From: FEN-1219 sp964457725
GTDB lineage: Bacteria > Pseudomonadota > Gammaproteobacteria > Steroidobacterales > Rariloculaceae
Assembly: GCA_964457725.1 (NCBI GenBank)
Contig: CAYWGQ010000002.1
Coordinates: forward strand, 1-64,000
Length of the DNA stretch: 64,000 nucleotides
Reading direction: 5' to 3'
The notes beneath the pieces are model-generated. The model was not told the DNA's origin, made no database searches, and saw only the letters and a program-made list of their open reading frames with translations. The first letter of the stretch is position 1; the number at the start of each line of letters is the position of its first letter. A program made the position numbers and the translations under genes. Positions 55,082-63,147 of this stretch are shown piece after piece.

Positions 55082-56641
55082 TTACTCGCTCGGCATTCGT
55101 GCAGGGGGATCGGCTGCCGCGTGGATACGCGCCGAAGCGGCGGAAAGCTCGCCTTCGACGCCGCGCCGCGTACGCATGCCGCGCCAGGCGAAGATCGCGC
55201 CGAGCGCGGCGAGCGTCGGCAGCAGCGGGTGCGCGACCGCGAGCGCGAGCGGATCGTCGAACAGGATCACGGTGTGGCGGAGCGAGCGCTCGAACATCGG
55301 CCCGAGGATGAAGCCGATTAGGAACACGATGAACGGGAACTCGAGCTTGCGCATGAAGTAGCCGAGGACGCCGAAGACGAGCGTGACGCCGACGCCGAAC
55401 ATCGAGCCCGCCGACACGTACGCGCCCGTCACGCAGAGGAGCGCTGTAGATGCGACGATCGCGTGCCGCGGGATCGCGAGAAACAGCGCGAAGAACCGCA
55501 AGCCGACGTTGCCGACGACGAGATTCGCGAAGTTCGCGAGCATCAGCGACGCGAACAAACCGTAGACCACTTCCGGGTTTTCTTCGAACACGAACGGCCC
55601 GGGCGTGATTCCGTGGATCAGGAATGCGCCGACCAGGAGCGCGGCCGTCGCACTGCCGGGAATCCCGAGGGTGAGGAGCGGTATCAGGCTCGCGCCGATG
55701 ACGGCGTTGTTCGCCGACTCGACCGCCGCGACGCCCTCGAGCTTGCCCGTGCCGAACGCCTCCGGCGTCTTCGACGCGCGCCGCTCCGCGCCGTACGCGA
55801 GGAATGCGGCGACCGAGGCGCCGAGCCCCGGCAGCGCGCCGACCGCGGTCCCGATCACTGAGCCGCGCAGGATCGCCCGCGCGCAGCCCTTGAGCTCCGC
55901 GAGGCTCAGCCGATCCTTCGCGCCGCCGGAGAGGCCGAGCGGACGCGCCGTCTGCGGCGGCGGCCCGCGGAAGTACTCCTCGAGCTGCACGAGCACCTCG
56001 CCGAGCGCGAGCACGCCGATCGCGATCGCGACGAGCGGCAGCCCGTCCTGCAGCTCGAGCAATCCGAACGTGAGGCGCTCGCCGCCGGTCTCGAGATCGA
56101 GCCCGATCGTCGCGAGCAGCATGCCGAACGCGAGCGCGAAAACGCCCTTCAGCACCGACCGGCCGAGCAGGCTCGCGATGAACGCGAACGAAAAGACCAG
56201 CACGCCGAGGATCTCCGGCGGCCCCATTCGCAGCGCGAGGACCGTCAGCGGCGCCGCGGAAACGATCAGCACGAGGTCAGCGAACACATCGCCCGCGACG
56301 GACGAGTAAAGCGACACCGACAGCGCCTTCCGCGGCTCGCCGCGCTTTGCGATCGGATGACCGTCGAGCGCCGTCAGCGCAGAGGACACTTCGCCGGGGG
56401 TGTTGATCAGGATCGAGGTGATCGCGCCGCCGTACTCGCCGCCCTTGTGCACGCCGATCAAGAAGGCGATCGCCGACAGCGGGCTCATCGTATAGGTGAG
56501 GGGCACCCCGATCGCGATCGCCATCGGCGCGCTCATGCCCGGAATCGCGCCGACCAGGATCCCGAGCGATACGCCGAGCACGATGAGGGCGACGTTGGTC
56601 GGTTCGAGCGCGGCGCCGATGCCGGCGAGGATCACTTCCAT
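55082..56641 (-). CDS. TctA-type tripartite tricarboxylate transporter, large membrane subunit
   Basis: A 519-residue polytopic protein with about 12 helices. GVSLGILVGAIPGMSAPMAI near residue 30 is the family signature; KGGEYGGAITSILINTPGEV and LLTLGIPGSATAALLVGAFL carry the second repeat's Gly-Ile-Pro-Gly substrate motif. It forms the transport channel of a binding-protein-dependent, Na+- or H+-driven secondary carrier. Encoded with TctB (16 bp upstream) and TctC, in the order C-B-A on the minus strand. The solute is a carboxylate, unidentified. Confidence 0.93.
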   Translation of the reverse strand: MEVILAGIGAALEPTNVALIVLGVSLGILVGAIPGMSAPMAIAIGVPLTYTMSPLSAIAFLIGVHKGGEYGGAITSILINTPGEVSSALTALDGHPIAKRGEPRKALSVSLYSSVAGDVFADLVLIVSAAPLTVLALRMGPPEILGVLVFSFAFIASLLGRSVLKGVFALAFGMLLATIGLDLETGGERLTFGLLELQDGLPLVAIAIGVLALGEVLVQLEEYFRGPPPQTARPLGLSGGAKDRLSLAELKGCARAILRGSVIGTAVGALPGLGASVAAFLAYGAERRASKTPEAFGTGKLEGVAAVESANNAVIGASLIPLLTLGIPGSATAALLVGAFLIHGITPGPFVFEENPEVVYGLFASLMLANFANLVVGNVGLRFFALFLAIPRHAIVASTALLCVTGAYVSAGSMFGVGVTLVFGVLGYFMRKLEFPFIVFLIGFILGPMFERSLRHTVILFDDPLALAVAHPLLPTLAALGAIFAWRGMRTRRGVEGELSAASARIHAAADPPARMPSE

Positions 56642-56656
56642 CGGACGGCGCCGTCG

Positions 56657-57100
56657 TTACGGCAGCGGGAAGCCGAGCACGCCGTCGAACAACAGCCACA
56701 GCGCGAGCGGGAACAGCACGGCCATGCCCGCCGTCGCCTTCCAGCTCGCACCGCCGATCGCGGTGAAGCCGCCGACGAGGACGGCGGCGCCGGCGAGATA
56801 GCCGAGGAGCTGCATCAGGACGAGCGCTCCGGCGAGCACCGCGCAGGCGGCGCCCACGAACAGCCAGCTCGGCCGGTCGAGCGGCGCCGGCTCGTCCGTC
56901 TCGGGAGCGCGGACCAGCCGCGCGACGAGGAGCAGCAGGGCGGCGGCGGTTGCGAGCACCGCGGCGACGTACGGCATGAACGCGGGGGGCAGGTCGCCGA
57001 ACCCGACGTCCTGCGTCACCTGGCGCGGGATGATCACGAAGATCGTCAGAAGGCCCAGCAGGCCGAGCACGCCCGCGCTGATCAGGTCCGTCCGCCGCAT
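56657..57100 (-). CDS. TctB-like small membrane subunit of a tripartite tricarboxylate transporter
   Basis: A 147-residue protein with four predicted helices (ISAGVLGLLGLLTIFVIIPR, YVAAVLATAAALLLLVARLV, LFVGAACAVLAGALVLMQLL and WKATAGMAVLFPLALWLLFD). The GFGDLPPAFMPYVAA loop is typical of the DUF1468/TctB family. Between tctC and tctA, all on the minus strand. Confidence 0.9.
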   Translation of the reverse strand: MRRTDLISAGVLGLLGLLTIFVIIPRQVTQDVGFGDLPPAFMPYVAAVLATAAALLLLVARLVRAPETDEPAPLDRPSWLFVGAACAVLAGALVLMQLLGYLAGAAVLVGGFTAIGGASWKATAGMAVLFPLALWLLFDGVLGFPLP

Positions 57101-57116
57101 CGCGTCCGCGGTCCGC

Positions 57117-58085
57117 CTATTCGCCGATTCGGGCGACGGCGCGGGCGAGCGTGTCGGCCTCGCTGCGCAGCGCCGCGGTCACGTCGTCCGGACCGAGGTA
57201 GTGCTCGGGATACTTCAAATTGTCGAGCAACGTGCGCATCGCGGGCGACCGGATCGCCTGCTCGAGCGCGGCCGACAACGGCTGCTTGATCTCCTCCGGC
57301 AACCCGGGCGGCGCGGAGACGACGAACACGGAGCACGACGAGATGTCGTAGCCGAGCTCCCGCAGCGTCGGCACCTCGGGGGACGTCGCGAGCCGCGTGT
57401 CCTCGGCCGAGGCGAGCACGCGCATCTGCCCGGCGGCCACGTGGTCGACGTGCGGTCCGCCGGAGAAGCCGAAGTCGGCATGGCCGCCCAAAATCGCTTG
57501 CATCATCTCGCCGCCGCCCTGCACCGTGATCACTCGGAACTGGACGCCGGCGACCTTCGCGATGAAGTCGGCGACGATCCTCGTCAACGGCGACTGCGAT
57601 GCGAACACCGGCCGTTCGCCGCGGCGCGCGGCGGCGATCACGTCGTCGAGCGTCTCGTACGGCTTCCTCGTGCTCGTCACGAGCGCGCACTGGCCCTTCG
57701 AGACCGACGCGAGGTGCGTGAAGTCGTCGAGCGAGTAGCGCGTGACCGCGGGCATGATCACCGGATTGCCGGAGTACGCTTGCGATATCGCCATGCCGAG
57801 CGTGTAGCCGTCCGGCTTGCTGCGCGCGAGGAACGTCGCCATCACGCCGCCGCCGGCGCCCGTCCGGTTGTGCACGACGACGGGTTGCCCGAGGACCTCC
57901 TCGAGCGCCTTGGCGAGCACGCGGCCGAGCACGTCGGTGCTGCCGGCCGGCGTCGAGCCGATGTGCAAGTCGATCGCCTTCGTCGGATACTCGGCGCCCG
58001 CGGGCAGCGATGCGACCGCCAGCACGCCGGCGGCGAACGCGGCCGCGACCCGGCGGATTCCGCTCGTTCTCGGTCCTCGGATCAT
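57117..58085 (-). CDS. TctC/Bug-family periplasmic solute-binding protein
   Basis: A 322-residue binding protein with a signal peptide (VAAAFAAGVLAVASLPAGA). PTKAIDLHIGSTPAGSTDVL and PVVVHNRTGAGGGVMATFLA are the first ligand-binding loops; YSGNPVIMPAVTRYSLDDFT, VRVQGGGEMMQAILGGHADF in alignment and APPGLPEEIKQPL complete the Bug pattern. The conserved Asp of typical Bug loops appears as STDVLG. It should deliver a carboxylate to the TctAB channel. The TauD-type gene starts 20 bp upstream on the same strand. Confidence 0.92.
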   Translation of the reverse strand: MIRGPRTSGIRRVAAAFAAGVLAVASLPAGAEYPTKAIDLHIGSTPAGSTDVLGRVLAKALEEVLGQPVVVHNRTGAGGGVMATFLARSKPDGYTLGMAISQAYSGNPVIMPAVTRYSLDDFTHLASVSKGQCALVTSTRKPYETLDDVIAAARRGERPVFASQSPLTRIVADFIAKVAGVQFRVITVQGGGEMMQAILGGHADFGFSGGPHVDHVAAGQMRVLASAEDTRLATSPEVPTLRELGYDISSCSVFVVSAPPGLPEEIKQPLSAALEQAIRSPAMRTLLDNLKYPEHYLGPDDVTAALRSEADTLARAVARIGE

Positions 58086-58104
58086 CGGGTCGACCGTTCC
58101 CGCC

Positions 58105-59043
58105 TCACGCAGCCGGCCGCGCCGGCCCGAGCATCTCGCCCGCGAGCGCGCGCGACGGCACGCCGTCGACGCCGACCGGCACGTCGCCGACCAGCGTCAC
58201 GCGATAGAGCTGCCGATCGAAATCGGTCTCGAACACGTCCTCGGGCGCGAGATGCGCGGTTGCGCGGTTGTCCCACATCGCGATGTCTCCCGCGTTCCAG
58301 CGGAAGCGGCAGACGAAGTCCGGCCGCACGACGTGCTCCCACAGGAGCTCGAGAAGCTGCTGGCTCTCGCGAGCGGTCAGCCCGACGATGGAGCGCAGGA
58401 ACGCAGGGCTCACGTACAACGCGCGCTCGCCGGTCTCGGGATGCACGCGCACGAGCGGATGCTCGCTCGAGAAGCTCGTGCGGTTCGTCTGCGCGAGCGC
58501 GTTCCCGGTGACCTTGCCGTAGCCGTGAATGCCGCGCAGCCCGTCGACGAACCGGCGCATCGTCGGCGAGAGGGCATCGTAGGCCGCGACGAGGTTCGTG
58601 AACTGCGTGTCGCCTCCGTAAGGCGGGACGGTGACCGCACGGAGGATCGATACGGCGGGCGGATTGACGATCGTCGTCAGATCGGTATGCCAGCCGGTCC
58701 ACGGCCGGATCGGGTCCGGCTCGGCGTGACTATGGCGCTCGCGTCGCTTCGCGACGGAGTACACCTCCGGGAAGCCTTCCTCGTGGCCGTAGAGGACGTG
58801 GCCGATCGTCGGCTCGCCGAGCGCGCGTGCGAAGGCGACGTGCTGCGCGTGGTCGAGGTGCTGATCGCGGAAGAACACGACTTTCCATTTGAGGAGTGCC
58901 GCGCGCACCGCGGCCACGGTCTCCCGCGACGGCGGTTGCTTGAGATCGACGCCGAAGATCTCGGCGCCGGTGAAAACCGTCATCGGCCGGACCTCGATCG
59001 TGCCCGGTGTCGTCCGCTCGTCGAGCGGCGATGCTGAAGCCAT
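58105..59043 (-). CDS. TauD/TfdA-family 2-oxoglutarate dioxygenase
   Basis: A 312-residue iron- and 2OG-dependent dioxygenase. The start at 59043 has AGGGGG nine bases upstream; a second ATG at 59052 has it at zero distance. Motifs: FGVDLKQPPSRETVAAVRAA, KVVFFRDQHLDHAQHVAFAR, the iron-binding WHTDLT (His-x-Asp, about residue 122), MWDNRATAHLAPE with the distal His (about 262) and LYRVTLVGD with the 2OG-binding Arg. Such enzymes oxidise taurine, alkyl sulfates, phenoxyacetates or other small anions. It sits directly upstream of tctCBA, so its substrate may be what TctABC imports. Confidence 0.92.
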   Translation of the reverse strand: MASASPLDERTTPGTIEVRPMTVFTGAEIFGVDLKQPPSRETVAAVRAALLKWKVVFFRDQHLDHAQHVAFARALGEPTIGHVLYGHEEGFPEVYSVAKRRERHSHAEPDPIRPWTGWHTDLTTIVNPPAVSILRAVTVPPYGGDTQFTNLVAAYDALSPTMRRFVDGLRGIHGYGKVTGNALAQTNRTSFSSEHPLVRVHPETGERALYVSPAFLRSIVGLTARESQQLLELLWEHVVRPDFVCRFRWNAGDIAMWDNRATAHLAPEDVFETDFDRQLYRVTLVGDVPVGVDGVPSRALAGEMLGPARPAA

Positions 59044-59206
59044 GACTCGCATCCCCCTGCGGCCGAGCGCGCTTCGGCTTTACAAGCCTTTCGGCGCTCT
59101 GCTATTAGCTCCGAAGAGTGAGGCGAAAGCGACCGCCGGGTCAAGCACGGCGATGCTCGGAAGGCGGAGCGGGGCTCCGCGGGGGAACCAAGGAACTCGT
59201 TCGTAT

Positions 59207-60058
59207 ATGTCCATGTCGCGGCAGCAAGAATCCGTGGTCATCCGACCCCTGAATCCCGTCATCGGTGCGGAGCTGCACGGCTTCGACCTCAGAGAGGAGC
59301 TCACCGACGAGGACGTCGAGACGATTCGCGCCGCGCTGAACCGCTACGGAGTCGTCTTTTTCCGCGATCAGGACATCACGCCCGAGCAGCAGCTTCGCTT
59401 CGGTCGGCGGTTCGGCGAGCTGCACGTGCATCCTTCCGTCCGCGGCAAGCCGCGTGAGGAGTGGACCGAGCTTCTCGCCGTGCACGCGGACGAGCGCACG
59501 GTGCGCGTCGTCGGCGACAAGTGGCACACCGACGTGTCCTGCGACGAGAAGCCGCCGTACGCGAGCATCCTGCACCTGCACACCGTCCCGGAAACCGGCG
59601 GCGACACGCTCTTCTCGAGCATGTACGCGGCGTACGAGGCGCTGTCCGAGCCAATGAAGCGCTTCCTCGAACCGCTGACCGCGACGCACGACGGGGCACC
59701 GAACTACGCGGACCGCGCGCGGCGCGATCCCGAGTCGGGCAGACATCGGGTCGATCCGGTGGCGGTGCACCCCGTGATCGCGACGCACCCGTTCACGCGC
59801 CGAAAGACCATCTATGTGAACTCGATCTTCACGGTGCGGATCAACGAGCTCGAGCCGGCGGAGAGCGACGCGCTGCTCGCGTTCCTGTTCGCGCACGTCG
59901 CGCGTCCGGAATTCCAGTGCCGGTTCCGCTGGCGGCGAAACTCGATCGCCTTCTGGGACAACCGGGCCGTGCAGCATTACGCCGTCTGGGACTACTACCC
60001 GGCTGTCCGCTCCGGGCACCGCGTGACGATTCGCGGCGACCGTCCGGCCAGGGCGTGA
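59207..60058 (+). CDS. TauD/TfdA-family 2-oxoglutarate dioxygenase
   Basis: A 283-residue enzyme starting at ATG 59207 (59213 possible; AAGGAA upstream). Motifs: VIGAELHGFDLREELTDEDV, GVVFFRDQDITPEQQLRFGR, KWHTDVSCDEKPPYASILH (His-x-Asp about residue 104), ETGGDTLFSSMYAAYEALSE, FWDNRAVQHYAVWDYYP (distal His) and HRVTIRGDRP (Arg). It is divergent from the TauD-like gene at 58105-59043, about as different from it as family members usually are, so not a recent duplicate. It overlaps the amine-oxidase gene by four bases, suggesting that the two act in sequence on one substrate. Confidence 0.93.
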   Translation: MSMSRQQESVVIRPLNPVIGAELHGFDLREELTDEDVETIRAALNRYGVVFFRDQDITPEQQLRFGRRFGELHVHPSVRGKPREEWTELLAVHADERTVRVVGDKWHTDVSCDEKPPYASILHLHTVPETGGDTLFSSMYAAYEALSEPMKRFLEPLTATHDGAPNYADRARRDPESGRHRVDPVAVHPVIATHPFTRRKTIYVNSIFTVRINELEPAESDALLAFLFAHVARPEFQCRFRWRRNSIAFWDNRAVQHYAVWDYYPAVRSGHRVTIRGDRPARA

Positions 60059-61359
60059 CCGACTGCGAAGTCGTCGTCATCGGCGCGGGCGCCGCGGGCC
60101 TGGCGGCAGCGGCCGAGCTCGATCGTCGCGGCCGCAGCGTCTGCGTGCTCGAGGCGCGCTCGCGCATCGGCGGACGGATACTGACCGAACGCGCGCCTGG
60201 ATTCCCGGCACCGCTCGAGCTCGGCGCGGAGTTCGTTCACGGCCGCCCGGCCGCGACCGTCGGCCGGCTCGAAGCGCATGGCGGCGCGATCGTCGACGCG
60301 GGCGGCGAGCACTGGATGCTGCACCGCGGCCGGCTGCAGCGCGCGGAAGGCGTGTTCGCCGAGTTGAAGCGCGCGCTGCGCCGCGCGCGGGTGCCGCGCG
60401 GCGACTTGCCGTTCGCCGAGTTCCTCCGAGCGCACGGGCGCGGACTTTCCCGAGAAGCGCGGCAGCTCGCACGCCTGCTCGTCGAGGGGTTCGACGCGGC
60501 CGACGCGACGCGTGCGAGCACGCAAGCGATATTGCGCGAGTGGCGCGGGCAGGGGGCGGCCGATGCGCCGACGTATCGCCCGCTCGGCGGCTACGCCGTG
60601 CTGCTCGATGCGCTCCGCGCGGCGCTCGGCGGCGCGCGCGTCGAGCTCGAGTCGGTCGTCGAGGCGGTGCGCTGGTCGCGAGGCCGCGTCGTCGTCACGG
60701 CTACGCGCCGCGGGGAGGCGTTCGAGATCGTCGCGTCCGCTGCGGTGATCGCGTTGCCGCTCGGCGTGCTCCAGGCGGGCGTCGTGCGGTTCGATCCGGA
60801 GCTCGCGGCGAAGCGCAGCGCGCTCGAAGGCCTCGCCGCCGGTCCGGTCATCAAGGTGCTGCTGCGCTTCGGCAGCGCCTTCTGGGAGACGATCGATCGC
60901 GGCCGCTACCGGAATGCCGCGTTCTTTCAGTCCGCCGCGGCGCCGATCCCGACGTTCTGGACGGCGTTGCCGCTACGCGTGCCGCTCCTGACCGGATGGG
61001 CCGCGGGGCCGAAGGCGGCCGCGCTCGCCGGCGCGGGCGAGCGCGCGATCGTCCGCGCGGCCGTTGCGAGCCTCGAAGCGCTATTCGGCGTGCGGCGGCG
61101 TTGGGGCGCGCGGCTCGTAGCCGCGTACGTGCACGACTGGCAAGAGGACGAGCTCGCGCGCGGCGGCTACAGCTACGTCGTGAGCGGCCGCGCGGACGAC
61201 GCGCGGGCCGCGCTCGCGGCGCCGCTCGAGCGGACGCTCTACTTCGCCGGCGAGGCGGCCGACACGGCCGGGGAGTCCGGAACGGTCGCCGGCGCGCTGC
61301 AGAGCGGGCTCCGCGCGGGCGGCGAGGCGGCCCGGGCCCTCGCTCGACGAGCGCGCTAG
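60055..61359 (+). CDS. FAD-dependent amine oxidase
   Basis: A 434-residue flavoprotein of the monoamine oxidase/LSD1-like type starting at GTG 60055, overlapping the dioxygenase stop. EVVVIGAGAAGLAAAAELDR (FAD fold, GxGxxG), VCVLEARSRIGGRILTER (second FAD contact), LELGAEFVHGRP, the substrate-domain strands VIALPLGVLQAGVVRFDPEL and the C-terminal LYFAGEAADTAGESGTVAGA complete the fold. No signal peptide, so cytoplasmic. It would oxidise a primary or secondary amine or polyamine. Co-translation with the TauD-like enzyme is the main clue to its role. Confidence 0.92.
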   Translation: MTDCEVVVIGAGAAGLAAAAELDRRGRSVCVLEARSRIGGRILTERAPGFPAPLELGAEFVHGRPAATVGRLEAHGGAIVDAGGEHWMLHRGRLQRAEGVFAELKRALRRARVPRGDLPFAEFLRAHGRGLSREARQLARLLVEGFDAADATRASTQAILREWRGQGAADAPTYRPLGGYAVLLDALRAALGGARVELESVVEAVRWSRGRVVVTATRRGEAFEIVASAAVIALPLGVLQAGVVRFDPELAAKRSALEGLAAGPVIKVLLRFGSAFWETIDRGRYRNAAFFQSAAAPIPTFWTALPLRVPLLTGWAAGPKAAALAGAGERAIVRAAVASLEALFGVRRRWGARLVAAYVHDWQEDELARGGYSYVVSGRADDARAALAAPLERTLYFAGEAADTAGESGTVAGALQSGLRAGGEAARALARRAR

Positions 61360-61390
61360 AATTGGCGACGACGTGCTGCCGAATCGATCG

Positions 61391-62404
61391 ATGCGCTTCC
61401 TTTTGCCGTTGACGCTGCTCTTGGGTGTTGCGCCGCTCGCGTCCGCGCATCATTCCCGCGCGGAGTACACCGAGGGCGCGCGCGAGATCGAGGGCACGCT
61501 CGTGCGGATCCTGTGGCGCAATCCGCACCCGGGCTTCACGATCGAGACGGTCGAGGCCGGTCGGACGGTGACGTGGGAAGTCGAGGGATGGAGCTCGCTC
61601 TACACGTTCGATCGTGCCGGCATCACGCGCGAGCGCTTTCGGGAGGGCGACACGGTGCGGGTCGTCGGCCTGCCGTCCGGGCGTCGTCCCGGCCGCCTGC
61701 TCGGCACGCACATCCTGCTCGCCGACGGCACCGAGGCCGTGATGAAGCGTGACGCCGAGCCGTACTGGGCGGACGGGCGGCACATCGGCGGCAGGCGAAA
61801 CTGGGAGGCGGAGACGCGCGCGGCGGTCGTCGACGCGGCGGCCGAGAACCGGGGGATCTTCCGAGTCTGGAGCTACCCGTCGCCGGTCTACGAGACGCGC
61901 GAGCACGTGCGGCTGACCGCGGCGGCCGAGGCGGCGCGCGCGGCCTTCGACGAGGTCGACAATCCGATCATGGCCTGCGAACAGAAGAGCATGCCGGGCA
62001 GCATGCTGACCCCGAATCCGTACGAGTTCGTCGACGGCGGCTCGACCATCACGATCCGCGGCTACGAGGGCGACGTGGTGCGGACGGTGTATCTAGAACA
62101 ACCTTTAAATATTGATCAGATACCATTGACCAAGCAGGGATTATCGGTCGGTCGTTGGGAGGATGCGCGGACGCTCGTGATCCACACGTCGCGAATCGAC
62201 GCGCCGCACCTCGGCTTCAGCGGCGTCCCGCTCTCGGCGGCCGCGACGGTCGTCGAGCGCTATCGGCTGAGCGAGGATCAGACGCGGCTCGATTTCACGA
62301 TCGTCGTGACCGATCCGGCGACGTTCATCGAGCCCGCGACCTTCGAGTTCCATTGGCTCGCGCTCGGGGAGCGCTTCGGCCGCTACGACTGCACCGTCCA
62401 CTGA
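61391..62404 (+). CDS. exported two-domain DUF6152-GRW fusion protein
   Basis: A 337-residue protein; the ATG at 61391 begins a signal peptide (FLLPLTLLLGVAPLASA), a GTG at 61373 is the alternative. Mature HHSRAEYTEGAREIEG starts a DUF6152 domain (to about residue 112: TLVRILWRNPHPGFTIETVE, STYFD-like SSLYTFDRAGITRERFREGD). The GRW domain follows (about 190-335): Cys in IMACEQKSMPG, YEFVDGGSTITIRGYEGDVV, RTVYLEQPLN, KQGLSVGRWEDARTLVIHTS, VVERYRLSEDQTRLDFTIVV, TDPATFIEPATFEFHW and a last Cys (YDCTVH). A stretch inside it, at 62090-62143, has an A+T-rich, foreign codon choice. Function unknown. Confidence 0.8.
   Translation: MRFLLPLTLLLGVAPLASAHHSRAEYTEGAREIEGTLVRILWRNPHPGFTIETVEAGRTVTWEVEGWSSLYTFDRAGITRERFREGDTVRVVGLPSGRRPGRLLGTHILLADGTEAVMKRDAEPYWADGRHIGGRRNWEAETRAAVVDAAAENRGIFRVWSYPSPVYETREHVRLTAAAEAARAAFDEVDNPIMACEQKSMPGSMLTPNPYEFVDGGSTITIRGYEGDVVRTVYLEQPLNIDQIPLTKQGLSVGRWEDARTLVIHTSRIDAPHLGFSGVPLSAAATVVERYRLSEDQTRLDFTIVVTDPATFIEPATFEFHWLALGERFGRYDCTVH
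62090..62143 (+). other. A+T-rich codon patch inside a high-GC gene
   Basis: Eighteen codons from TAT (62090) to TTA (62143) contain 18 G or C out of 54 bases, versus about two-thirds or more in the flanks. They include CTA, TTA twice, ATA, AAT, ATT and TTG, codons almost absent elsewhere. The reading frame and the aligned family motif (YLEQPLN...KQGLSVGRW) are intact. Confidence 0.8.
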
Positions 62405-62446
62405 GCGCGGCTCTTCCGCGGACGCGCTCGCCGTGGCGGGTAACGC

Positions 62447-63058
62447 TCAGCGTCCGTCGTCGTCGCCGTCGTCGTCCTTGCCGGTGAACACGAGCTCGGG
62501 CGACAGCATCTCGCCCGGCGGGGCATCGGCTTCCGCGGCATCCGCGGCGGCGGGCTCGGTGCCCTCGGGGGCCCGTCCGTCCCGCGACCACGGCGTCTCG
62601 CCGAGCAGTGCGTTGATGGTGCCGTCGTGCGTGGCTGCCGGCAGCACGCGACGCTCCGCGTGTGCGGGAGGCGCCGACCGTGCGCGCGGCTCGCGCAAGA
62701 ACTCGCGATCGATGCTCGTCCGCTCGAGCTCGCGGTTCGCCGCCGCGAGCCTCGCCATCACCTCGTTGTGCTTGTCCGCAAGCTTCTCGAGCTCGGCCTC
62801 GCGCTCGGCGAGCTTCCGTGCCGCGCTCTCGGCGCGCTCGCGCGCGTCCGCGAGCTGCTTCGCGTAGCTCTTCTCCAAGACCTCGAGCTTGAACTCGAGC
62901 TGCTCGACGTTCGTTCGAAACGCGGCCGACCGCTGCCGCTCCTCCGTGAGCGCGCGCTCGAGCCGCGCGATCGCGGCGTCGCGCTCGTCCGGAGCGGCTG
63001 CGGGCTCGCCGGTCGGGGCAGGGGCGGCCGCCGCCGCCGAGGTGCGGTCGTTGCTCAT
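62447..63058 (-). CDS. coiled-coil protein of unknown function
   Basis: A 203-residue cytoplasmic protein starting at ATG 63058 (MSNDRTSAA). Residues 28-128 form a long coiled coil (AAIARLERALTEERQRSAAF, FKLEVLEKSYAKQLADARER, AEREAELEKLADKHNEVMAR). The first 30 residues are Ala/Pro-rich and the last 80 are disordered, ending in an acidic tail (FTGKDDDGDDDGR). I do not recognise it. It lies 89 bp downstream of the GTPase gene on the same strand and may serve as its partner. Confidence 0.7.
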   Translation of the reverse strand: MSNDRTSAAAAAPAPTGEPAAAPDERDAAIARLERALTEERQRSAAFRTNVEQLEFKLEVLEKSYAKQLADARERAESAARKLAEREAELEKLADKHNEVMARLAAANRELERTSIDREFLREPRARSAPPAHAERRVLPAATHDGTINALLGETPWSRDGRAPEGTEPAAADAAEADAPPGEMLSPELVFTGKDDDGDDDGR

Positions 63059-63147
63059 CGCAAGGCGGTGATAGTCGAACCGTACGCGAGGGTACCGGGA
63101 AGCCGAGCGGCGCGCCCTGACGCCGATCACACCGGCCCCGGCGCGGC

